Positions 5,337-11,588 of a stretch of 11,588 bases of DNA are shown here, in pieces (position 1 is the stretch's first letter; every line of letters starts with the position of its first letter). The position numbers and the translations under genes are program-made. The notes under the pieces were generated by a model. That model ran no database searches, was not told the origin of the DNA, and saw nothing but the letters and a program-made list of their open reading frames with translations. The DNA lies in the NCBI GenBank assembly GCA_024638395.1, contig JAHEKK010000054.1, positions 1 through 11,588 of the forward strand, read 5' to 3'. This DNA comes from Gemmatimonadota bacterium (lineage in GTDB: Bacteria > Gemmatimonadota > Gemmatimonadetes > Longimicrobiales > Gaopeijiaceae).

Positions 5337-7013
5337 ATGGTCGACCTTCGGAGCAGCTTCGCCGCGTCCACAGCGGCACTTCTTTTCGCCCTCGCCCTCG
5401 GGGCCTCGAACATGACTGCGCAGGCCCAGGAGTGGACGATGGCAGCCCGGTCCACCGTGTACGCACCCAGGAACGCAGCTGCCACGAGCCAGCCCCTGGC
5501 CACCTCGGCCGCCCTAGAGGTCATGAACAACGGAGGGAATGCCATCGACGCCGCCGTCGCGGCCGCTGCCGTGCTGGGGGTGGTCGAGCCCCACATGACC
5601 GGTATGGGGGGTGACATGTTCGCCATCGTCTGGCTGGCGGATAGCCAGGAGCTTATCGGCCTCGACGCAAGCGGTCGTAGCGGGTCAGGGATGAGCGCGG
5701 CTGCAATCCGGAGCCGTGGGCACGAGCGGGTGCCGGGGTCAGGCCCCGAAGCCATCACGGTGCCCGGCGCGGTATCGGGCTGGTACGGCCTGGTGGGGAA
5801 CATGGGCAGGCTTTCGTTCGCCCAGGTGCTCCAACCCGCCATCCGGATCGCCGAAGAGGGGTTCCCCGTGACACCCATCATCGCGCGGCAATGGGCCGCG
5901 GCAACCGAGAAGCTCGGCCGTGACGAGGGAGCTCGCGACACCTACCTCCTCGAGGGCGAGAGGGCCCCCGACGCCGGCGAGTGGTTCTCAAATCCGGACC
6001 TGGCGGCGTCCTATCGCCAGTTGGCCAAGGAGGGCCCGGCAGCCCTCTACGGCGGAACCCTGGGCCGCAAACTGGTTGACGGGCTGAGCCAGTTGGGAGG
6101 GTTCCTCACCCTTGACGACCTGGCTTCCCACGAGCCCCGGTGGATAACCCCGCTGAGCACCGACTTCCGTGACTACACGGTCTGGGAGCTGCCGCCGGCG
6201 GGCCAGGGCCTGGCAGCCCTGCAGATGATGGCCATGGCCGAGGGACTGGATCTCGAGAGCATGGGCCACAACTCCGCGGAGTACCTGCACCACCTCATCG
6301 AGACGAAGAAGCTCGCCTACGCCGACCTGGCCCGATACGTGTTCGACCCGGCCACCATGGACGTCGACCCCGAGGCGCTGTTGAGCCGCGAGTACCTGGA
6401 CGGGCGGCGGAGACTCATCGACCCCCACCAGGCCGCGACGCGGGTCGACCCCGGCCGTGCAGTCACGGATTCCGAGACCATCTACCTCGCCACTGCCGAT
6501 GAAGACGGGAACATGGTGTCCTTCATCAACTCCATCTACTCGTCCTTCGGTTCGGGCGTGGTGATCCCGGGAACGGGCTTCGCATTGCAGAACAGGGGCG
6601 CAGGATTCGTCCTGGACGAGGGACACCCGAATCAGGTCGCGCCCGGCAAGAGGCCATTCCACACCATCATCCCCGGTTTCCTCACCCGGGGCGACGAGCC
6701 CGTAGCCGCCTTCGGCGTCATGGGCGGGGCGATGCAGCCCCAGGGCCACACACAGCTTCTGCTGAATCTGCTGGTCTTCGGGATGGACCCTCAGGAAGCC
6801 GTGGATGCCCCGCGATTCCGGCATCTGTCCGGCAACCGGGTCGCCATCGAGCGCGTCCCCGACGCCATTCGGACCACCCTGGAAGGCATGGGACACGAGA
6901 TCGTCGACTGGACGCGGACCGACTTCGGAGGAGCCCAATTGGTGATGAAGCTGCCCAGAGGCTGGGCGGCCGCGTCCGAGCCCCGCAAGGACGGCCATGC
7001 CGCCGGGAACTGA
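5337..7013 (+). CDS. Secreted gamma-glutamyltransferase-like Ntn hydrolase
   Basis: A 558-residue precursor of the GGT family, which mature by self-cleavage before a catalytic threonine and hydrolyse or transfer gamma-glutamyl or related amide groups. Residues 1-30 form a signal peptide (LRSS start, hydrophobic core, cleavage likely after TAQA), so it acts in the periplasm or outside. Core motifs: GGNAIDAAVAAAAVLGVVEPHMTG early on, DASGR (Arg114, substrate carboxylate binding), the maturation site SE-T381-IYLATADEDGN, FGSG, and FGVMGG (G463/G464). Differences from classical E. coli GGT: the second Thr is Ile, the lid/substrate Asp region reads QNRG (N419), and the SSMSP motif reads PFHTIIP. 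These mark the GGT-like (YwrD-type) branch, whose substrates are often not glutathione. The start at 5337 is chosen because the signal peptide begins there; the frame is open further upstream. The next gene overlaps its end by 17 bases. Confidence 0.9.
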   Translation: MVDLRSSFAASTAALLFALALGASNMTAQAQEWTMAARSTVYAPRNAAATSQPLATSAALEVMNNGGNAIDAAVAAAAVLGVVEPHMTGMGGDMFAIVWLADSQELIGLDASGRSGSGMSAAAIRSRGHERVPGSGPEAITVPGAVSGWYGLVGNMGRLSFAQVLQPAIRIAEEGFPVTPIIARQWAAATEKLGRDEGARDTYLLEGERAPDAGEWFSNPDLAASYRQLAKEGPAALYGGTLGRKLVDGLSQLGGFLTLDDLASHEPRWITPLSTDFRDYTVWELPPAGQGLAALQMMAMAEGLDLESMGHNSAEYLHHLIETKKLAYADLARYVFDPATMDVDPEALLSREYLDGRRRLIDPHQAATRVDPGRAVTDSETIYLATADEDGNMVSFINSIYSSFGSGVVIPGTGFALQNRGAGFVLDEGHPNQVAPGKRPFHTIIPGFLTRGDEPVAAFGVMGGAMQPQGHTQLLLNLLVFGMDPQEAVDAPRFRHLSGNRVAIERVPDAIRTTLEGMGHEIVDWTRTDFGGAQLVMKLPRGWAAASEPRKDGHAAGN

Positions 7014-7854
7014 CGGCGGGGACGAATACGAGATCCCCGCGGAGCGGCTCCCCGAGGGGTTCCGGGACACCGTCGGCCAGGAGGTGGGCGAGCCTGCCCG
7101 CCCCCGACCGGCCGCCACGGTCATCCTCCTCAGGGAGGCGGCGTCCGCACCCGAGATCCTACTCCTCAAGCGGAACCGAGCCACCGGTTTCGTGCCGGGA
7201 GCCTATGTCTTTCCAGGAGGCCGTGTGGACGTGGCGGATGGGAGCGAAGCTGCCACCGCCCGGTGGATGCACCTGGCACCCGAGAAAGCGGCGCTCCGCC
7301 TCGGGCTCGCCGGCGCCGGCCCGATGCCCGCCATCGCCTACTACACGGCCGCGGTGAGAGAAGCATTCGAGGAGACCGGGCTCTTGCTGACGGATTCCCG
7401 TGCGTGGGCCGAGCGACCTCAGCACGAGATCGACGCCGAGCGGGACGCGCTGCTGGAGGGCGACCTGGGATTCACGGATCTCCTGGAGCGTTCGGACCTA
7501 CGCCTGGACGGCGACCGCATCGGCTACGTGGCCCACTGGGTGACGCCCCGGGTCGAGCCACGACGGTACGACACCCGCTTCTTCGCCGCCCTGGTCGAGG
7601 CCGATGCGGAAGCGAAGATCGACCGGAGAGAGATGACGGACGCCGTGTGGTTGACGCCCTCGGCCGCCCTGGATCGCCACAGGGAGGGCCGCCTTCCCAT
7701 GATCTTCCCGACGATCCGGACCCTCGAGGAGCTCGCAGCGTTCAGGACCGCAGCCGCCCTTCTGGACCACTATCGCGAAACACCCATCCCCATGATCATG
7801 CCGGAGATCATCAGAACGGAGCGGGGTGTGTCACTCCGGATTCCGGGCCGGTGA
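6997..7854 (+). CDS. Nudix hydrolase, NUDT19-like
   Basis: A 285-residue cytoplasmic protein. Nudix enzymes hydrolyse nucleoside diphosphates linked to another group; NUDT19 is a CoA diphosphatase. The Nudix box is split: FPGGRVD at residues 72-78 and REAFEETGLL at 121-130, with the glutamates that bind metal (E122, E125, E126) present. A canonical box has 14 positions from its first Gly to RE; here it is about 46, so roughly 32 residues are inserted. NUDT19 also has an insert at this place, and the downstream RRYDTRFFAALVE and VWLTPSAAL segments fit that group. The ATG has AAGGA five bases upstream and lies 17 bases inside the end of the GGT-like gene, so the two are probably co-translated. 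Substrate is not determined. Confidence 0.88.
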   Translation: MPPGTDGGDEYEIPAERLPEGFRDTVGQEVGEPARPRPAATVILLREAASAPEILLLKRNRATGFVPGAYVFPGGRVDVADGSEAATARWMHLAPEKAALRLGLAGAGPMPAIAYYTAAVREAFEETGLLLTDSRAWAERPQHEIDAERDALLEGDLGFTDLLERSDLRLDGDRIGYVAHWVTPRVEPRRYDTRFFAALVEADAEAKIDRREMTDAVWLTPSAALDRHREGRLPMIFPTIRTLEELAAFRTAAALLDHYRETPIPMIMPEIIRTERGVSLRIPGR

Positions 7855-7867
7855 CGGAGGACGGGCC

Positions 7868-7888
7868 GTGAGTTCCCCAGTCCCGTGA
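7868..7888 (+). other. Six-codon mini-ORF overlapping the next start
   Basis: GTG at 7868 has a strong GGAGG (7856-7860) seven bases upstream and encodes MSSPVP before TGA at 7886-7888. That stop overlaps GTG 7885 of the following gene as GTGA. The following gene has no ribosome site of its own at normal distance. This could be a coupling leader, or the remnant of an N-terminus separated by a one-base deletion, real or sequencing error. Confidence 0.35.
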
Positions 7889-8559
7889 GGATCCTTCTGT
7901 TCGGGGCCACGGGTATGATCGGGTCCGGCGTACTCCTGGAGTGCCTGGATCACCCCGACGTGTCGGAAGTCACGGCCATCTCTCGCCGGACCTGCGGTGT
8001 CGTCCACGAGAAGCTCGTGGAACGCATTTCCCAGGACTACCTGGACTACGGGCCTGTCCAGGACGCCTTCACGAACGTCGATGCCTGCTTCTTCTGCCTG
8101 GGCGTTTCAGCCGTGGGGATGTCCGAGGCGGCATACCGCACCGTGACCTTCGACGTCCCAGCCGCAGCAGCGGAGGCACTTTGGTCCGGGAGCCCCGACG
8201 CCTTGTTCATCTACGTGTCCGGGGCCGGCGCCGACAGCACCGGCATGGGCAAGGTGATGTGGGCCAGGGTCAAGGGGCAGATCGAGAACCACCTCATCTC
8301 ACGGGCCCCGGGGAGGGCCTTCATGTTTCGGCCCGGCTTCATCCAACCCATGCGGGGGGTGAAGTCCAGAACCCGTTGGTACCAGGTGATGTACTCCGTG
8401 ATCGGGTACGCCTATCCCCTGCTACGGCACCTCGACCGCTGGGTGACCAGCACCGTCGAGGTGGGTCAGGCCATGATCCGCGTCGCCCGGGAAGGATCCG
8501 AAGCGCACCCGGGTCCCATCGTCGAGACGAAGGACATCAACCGGATCGCCGCCGGCTGA
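7885..8559 (+). CDS. NAD(P)-binding Rossmann-fold protein (atypical SDR/epimerase-like)
   Basis: A 224-residue cytoplasmic protein. The N-terminus LLFGATGMIGSGV (residues 4-16) is the dinucleotide-binding G-x-x-G-x-x-G turn. Later segments CFFCLGVSAVGMSE (68-81), IYVSGAGADST (109-119, S112) and MWARVKGQIEN (125-135, K130), then FRPGFIQPM, match the small HTATIP2/YbjT-like NAD(P)-binding group of atypical short-chain dehydrogenases. The usual YxxxK pair is not evident; Lys130 may take the catalytic lysine role. The GTG start is the only in-frame start after the preceding Nudix stop (TGA 7852-7854, same frame) that keeps the Rossmann turn. Its own ribosome site is lacking; GGAGG at 7856-7860 is 24 bases away and better placed for the overlapping mini-ORF at 7868. 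It probably belongs to the same transcript as the GGT-like and Nudix genes. Substrate unknown. Confidence 0.85.
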   Translation: MRILLFGATGMIGSGVLLECLDHPDVSEVTAISRRTCGVVHEKLVERISQDYLDYGPVQDAFTNVDACFFCLGVSAVGMSEAAYRTVTFDVPAAAAEALWSGSPDALFIYVSGAGADSTGMGKVMWARVKGQIENHLISRAPGRAFMFRPGFIQPMRGVKSRTRWYQVMYSVIGYAYPLLRHLDRWVTSTVEVGQAMIRVAREGSEAHPGPIVETKDINRIAAG

Positions 8560-8562
8560 CCG

Positions 8563-10230
8563 CTACGCGTTGGCCCGGGCGCGTCCGCCGATGACCATGC
8601 CCACCACCACGACCGTGACCGCGCCGATGACGTTGTGCCACAGGAACGAGATCGACGGCGCACCGAACGTGACGGCCGCCACGACCCCCATGCCGGCCAG
8701 CAGGCCGAAGAAGGCTCCGGCCCCCCGGGCCTTGGGCAGCATGGCCAGCAGGAAGACCCCGAGAATCGAGCCATAGAAGAACGACCCGAAGCGGTTCACC
8801 ACCTCGATGAGGGATCCCAATGTGGCGGCGTAGGTGGCCACGAAGCAGGCAAAGATGCCCCAGAACGCGGTGGCCAGCTTGGACACGCGGAGGAAGTGGG
8901 CATCATCGGCCTCGGGGCGTACCCAGCGCCGGTAGAAGTCGATGACGCTGGCCGTGGAAAGTGAGTTCAATTCGGCCGCAATGCTGGACATGGCCGCGGC
9001 CATGACCGCCGCGATGAAGATCCCCGAAAGACCGATGGGGAGCTCGCTGAGGACGAAGCGGGGGATGATGTAGTTCACGTCGCGAGACGACTCCCCCGTC
9101 ACGTTCTCCGCCAGGGCCAGCGCCTCGCTCCGGATGTCCTGTACCGTGGCTTCGTGGGCGAGGAACTCGTCCATGGCCGCCTGGGCCTCGGCTTCACCCG
9201 CTGCGTCGGGAACCCGTCGGGCCGCGGCCTCCCGGAGCGTGAACGTCTCCTGGAACCGGCCCTCCAGGGCCTGGTATTCCGGTCCCCGCTCGGCTACGAC
9301 CGCGGCTTCGTGGGCCGGGTTGTACAGCAGCGGCGGCGCCTGGAACTGGTAGTAGACGAAGACCAGCACGCCCACCATGAGCACCAGCGCCTGGAGGGGG
9401 ATCTTCCAGTACGCGCTCATGAGCAGTGAACTGCGGGCTTCGTCTACCGATCGAGCCGTCAGGTACCGTTGTACCTGGCTCTGATCGGTGCCGAAGTACG
9501 AGAGCATCAGGAACGTGCCCCCGATGACACCCGACCAGAACGTATAGGTCTCGTTGAGGTTGAAGGAGAAATCGAACACCTGCATGCGCCCCGTGGCCCC
9601 GGCGATTCTCAACGCATCGTCGGGCGCGACCGGCATGTTCAGGAGGAGCACGACCACGACGGAGACGAGGGCGACCACGATGAGGACCATCTGCTTCACA
9701 TCGGCCCAGGTAACGGCCTGGACACCCCCGAGCATCGTGTAGATCACCGTGGGGATCCCGATGAGGGCGACACTCCACGTCAGAGGCCACCCGAACACCG
9801 CCGAAAAGACGACCGCGGGCGCCGCCAGGATGGTCCCCGCCGACATCCCCCTCGACAGCAGGAAGAGGAAGGCCGTCAACGACCGGGTGCGGGCGTCGAA
9901 GCGCCGCTCCAGATACTCGTAGGCCGTGAAGACCTTGGCCCCATGGAGGAAGGGGACGAGGGTCACCCCCAGGATCACCATGGCCAGGGGCAGGCCGAAG
10001 TAGAACTGGACGAAGCGGAGCCCGTCGGTGGCGCCCTGTCCCGTGGTTCCGATCATGGTCACGGCCGAGAGCTGGGTCGCCATGACCGACAGCCCCACGG
10101 CCCACCAGGGTAGGCTGCGGTTGGCGAGGAAATACCCCTCCACGTCCTTGGTGCCCTTCGCTCGCCGCACACCGTCGATCATGACGTACGCCAGATACCC
10201 TACGACGATGATCCAGTTAATGGGATGCAA
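8563..10230 (-). CDS. Sodium:solute symporter (SSS family)
   Basis: A 555-residue inner-membrane protein with about 13 predicted helices. Family marks: GYFLANRSLPWWAVGLSV (32-49) leading into SAVTMIGTTGQG, GGVQAVTWADVKQ (168-180), DQSQVQRYL (249-257) and the Ser/Thr-rich segment SSIAAELNSLSTAS (415-428) that corresponds to the sodium site. SSS proteins couple sodium entry to uptake of sugars, amino acids, vitamins or organic anions; the substrate cannot be told here. Residues about 300-386 form a long hydrophilic, Ala/Glu-rich, probably helical loop, larger than in PutP. The start is TTG at 10230: an in-frame TGA at 10243-10245 precludes anything further upstream and GAGG lies about 10 bases before it. 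The gene follows the small membrane-protein gene by 12 bases and converges with the Rossmann-fold gene with 3 bases between the stops. Confidence 0.94.
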   Translation of the reverse strand: MHPINWIIVVGYLAYVMIDGVRRAKGTKDVEGYFLANRSLPWWAVGLSVMATQLSAVTMIGTTGQGATDGLRFVQFYFGLPLAMVILGVTLVPFLHGAKVFTAYEYLERRFDARTRSLTAFLFLLSRGMSAGTILAAPAVVFSAVFGWPLTWSVALIGIPTVIYTMLGGVQAVTWADVKQMVLIVVALVSVVVVLLLNMPVAPDDALRIAGATGRMQVFDFSFNLNETYTFWSGVIGGTFLMLSYFGTDQSQVQRYLTARSVDEARSSLLMSAYWKIPLQALVLMVGVLVFVYYQFQAPPLLYNPAHEAAVVAERGPEYQALEGRFQETFTLREAAARRVPDAAGEAEAQAAMDEFLAHEATVQDIRSEALALAENVTGESSRDVNYIIPRFVLSELPIGLSGIFIAAVMAAAMSSIAAELNSLSTASVIDFYRRWVRPEADDAHFLRVSKLATAFWGIFACFVATYAATLGSLIEVVNRFGSFFYGSILGVFLLAMLPKARGAGAFFGLLAGMGVVAAVTFGAPSISFLWHNVIGAVTVVVVGMVIGGRARANA

Positions 10231-10242
10231 CGGAACCCGGCC

Positions 10243-10374
10243 TCAGACGTGGTAGAGGGACTGGAGGATCCAGAGCAGGATCAGCGTCGCGGCCTGGACC
10301 GCAAGGACCCGGGTCAGGGTGGTGCGGAAGGACGGGCGGGACCGCGCCGTGGAGGATGGTGGGTCGGAAGGCAT
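10243..10374 (-). CDS. Small single-pass membrane protein upstream of SSS symporter
   Basis: A 43-residue protein with a basic, Ser/Pro-rich start (MPSDPPSSTARSRPSFR) and one hydrophobic helix at about 20-40 (VLAVQAATLILLWILQSLY). The positive N-terminus suggests N-in orientation. The ATG at 10374 is supported by GGAAGG six bases upstream; a longer form from 10437 adds a non-conserved-looking stretch and lacks a site. A perfect palindrome GGGAC-TC-GTCCC (10389-10400) sits just before the ribosome site. Only 12 bases separate its stop from the symporter start, so the two are almost certainly cotranslated, and it may be an accessory subunit or stabiliser of the symporter, by analogy with small subunits of other SSS transporters. 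It is not DUF4212 by appearance. Function inferred from position only. Confidence 0.65.
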   Translation of the reverse strand: MPSDPPSSTARSRPSFRTTLTRVLAVQAATLILLWILQSLYHV

Positions 10375-10484
10375 GGGGAACCTTCCACGGGACTCGTCCC
10401 CGGCGCAAGGGAATTGGACGCCCCGCCGTCGGCCCAACCCCGCACACCGGCACGATCACACGGGCGGCACGACTCCGATCCCTC

Positions 10485-11588
10485 TCACCGCCCGCCCGCG
10501 CCGTTCCCCAACGCCTCCAGGGCCTGCTGCTCCCGGACCCAATACGGAACGGGGAACGGCCGGGGAGAGGGCCAGATGCGATCGAGAGTACTGGCATCGT
10601 AGAGCTCCCCGTTCTTCATCACGAAGCGCAGGTCGGTGGAGTTCTGAATGTCGTCCAGGGGATTGCTGTTCAGAACGACGAGGTCGGCGAGCTTGCCAAC
10701 GGCGAGGGAGCCCAGGTCCTCCTCGAAGCCGATGGACTCGGCCCCGATGATGGTGGCGATCCTCAGGGCCTCCATGGGCGTCATGTCTCCGCTCTGAAGC
10801 ATCCACAGCTCCCAGTGGGCGGCGATTCCGTCGTGCTGGCCGTGGGATCCCAGCCCTGCCAGTCCCCCGGCGCGAACCACGTCGCGAACGCCCCGGGCGA
10901 TGTCGGCAAAGTTGTAGTCCTCCTCCACGATGAGGGGACGCCGGCGTGTCTGTCTCGCCAGAATTTCCGATGGGGTGAAGAAGCTCACCTTGGGATCCTG
11001 GTGGAGATCGTCGCGGGCCCGCCAATAGCCGTCCCCCGCGGGGGCACCGTACGCCACGACCAGAGTGGGCGTGTACGCCAGCCTCGCATCCGCGAGGACG
11101 GTCACGACGTCCTTGTACAGAGGCACCTGGCCGATGGAGTGCTCGATGGCTCCGAACCCGTCGACGGCCATCGTGATGTCCATGCGGAGGTCGGCTGCGC
11201 CTTCGTTCGTGACGTTGATTCCCTCGGCTTTGGCGGCCTGGAGAACCCACTGGCGCTGTATCCGCCGGGGCTGGAGGTACTGCTTGATGGAATGGACGCC
11301 CTGAGCCTTGTACCGCCGCACCACCCGCAGCGCATCCTCATAGCTGGAGATGGGTGCGTTGTTGCTGGTCAGGGGGAAACCCGTCGCGAAGATTCGAGAG
11401 CCCACCATCTCACCCGCGTCCACCAGCTCGCCCCAGGCCACGTTCCATCGAGAACCGCTGGGATTGCGTGTGGTTGTCACGCCGTAGGCGAGGTTGGCCG
11501 CGATGGACCATTCCTGCTCAGGGGCCATCTCGGCACCGGTCTTGGGATGCGCATGGACGTCCACCAGTCCCGGCATGATCGTGGTCCC
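10485..11588 (-). CDS. Amidohydrolase, C-terminal catalytic domain (partial)
   Basis: The last 367 codons of a longer gene whose start lies beyond the right edge. The visible part opens with GTTIMPGLVDVHAHP, the metal-binding HxH strand of amidohydrolases, after which come AYGVTTTRNPSGS, IKQYLQPRRIQRQW, GAIEHSIGQVPLYKD (third histidine), YTPTLVVAYGAP, GLGSHGQHDG, HWELWMLQSGDMTPMEAL, GSLAVGKLADLVVL and FVMKNGELYDA. This pattern, especially EQEWSIAANLAYGVTTTR and HWELWML, is that of the large proteins in which a TolB/PD40 beta-propeller precedes the amidohydrolase domain; that the missing N-terminus is a propeller with a signal peptide is inference. It is the first visible gene of a minus-strand cluster, 110 bases before the small membrane protein and the symporter. 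Substrate is likely a peptide or cyclic amide but undetermined. Confidence 0.88.
   Translation of the reverse strand, partial: GTTIMPGLVDVHAHPKTGAEMAPEQEWSIAANLAYGVTTTRNPSGSRWNVAWGELVDAGEMVGSRIFATGFPLTSNNAPISSYEDALRVVRRYKAQGVHSIKQYLQPRRIQRQWVLQAAKAEGINVTNEGAADLRMDITMAVDGFGAIEHSIGQVPLYKDVVTVLADARLAYTPTLVVAYGAPAGDGYWRARDDLHQDPKVSFFTPSEILARQTRRRPLIVEEDYNFADIARGVRDVVRAGGLAGLGSHGQHDGIAAHWELWMLQSGDMTPMEALRIATIIGAESIGFEEDLGSLAVGKLADLVVLNSNPLDDIQNSTDLRFVMKNGELYDASTLDRIWPSPRPFPVPYWVREQQALEALGNGAGGR

Noticed and set aside
3982..5415. Long plus-strand frame opposite lon
   Set aside because: Antisense shadow of a GC-rich coding gene; Leu/Arg-rich with no recognisable domain, and it runs across the intergenic region.
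5988..7184. Minus-strand 398-codon frame opposite the GGT-like and Nudix genes
   Set aside because: Crosses two well-supported genes, no domain seen, composition typical of an antisense frame.
9194..10105. Alternative minus-strand frame inside the symporter gene
   Set aside because: Arg/Gly/His-rich out-of-frame translation of the symporter; no membrane segments or motifs.
1..11588. CRISPR arrays, insertion sequences, prophage or integrase genes, rRNA or tRNA genes
   Set aside because: None seen on either strand; no direct-repeat arrays, no transposase motifs, and coding character looks uniform.

Overview
The window is GC-rich bacterial DNA, about two-thirds G+C by eye and dense in coding sequence. 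The gene set and protein style (a periplasmic GGT-like hydrolase, a NUDT19-like Nudix protein, an SSS symporter with a small membrane-protein partner, and an amidohydrolase of the type often fused to TolB-like propellers) best fit Gemmatimonadota or a similar Gram-negative lineage. That placement is inference from protein character, not a measured phylogeny.

Layout, left to right. Positions 1-1080 (minus strand) hold a SirB1-like transglutaminase-fold/TPR gene followed, with a 4-base stop/start overlap, by the start of a YgfZ/GcvT-type folate-binding gene that runs off the left edge. A short divergent intergenic region leads to selD (1333-2409, plus). The conventional ORF for selD is cut short by an in-frame TGA at 1411-1413. 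Read through, that TGA falls exactly on the catalytic cysteine of selenophosphate synthetase (HGAG-U-ACK), so this SelD is itself predicted to be a selenoprotein. Candidate bacterial SECIS hairpins lie directly downstream. The gene also ends on TGA, so one codon has two meanings in one message. The whole N-terminal 62 codons, including the active site, are missed by standard ORF calling.

lon (2467-4944, minus) converges on selD. It encodes a LonA protease with complete ATPase and Ser-Lys protease motifs and an unusual acidic insert just before the P-loop. A sigma-32-like promoter candidate sits just upstream. A 392-base divergent intergenic region follows, with overlapping inverted repeats that can form two mutually exclusive hairpins.

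Positions 5337-8559 (plus) form a compact cluster: a secreted GGT-like Ntn hydrolase, a Nudix hydrolase overlapping it by 17 bases, and a Rossmann-fold NAD(P)-binding protein whose start overlaps the stop of a six-codon mini-ORF. Positions 8563-11588 (minus) hold a second cluster: the C-terminal part of an amidohydrolase entering from the right edge, then a 43-residue single-pass membrane protein, then a sodium:solute symporter. The two clusters converge with only 3 bases between them.

Functionally, SelD supplies selenophosphate for selenocysteine and/or selenouridine, and because it appears to contain Sec the host should also carry selA, selB and a tRNA-Sec gene. None of these is in the window. 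The secreted hydrolase and the amidohydrolase/symporter cluster suggest scavenging of peptides or amino-acid derivatives, but substrates cannot be read from the sequence. The most notable element is the Sec-containing SelD. I see no wholly new multi-gene system.
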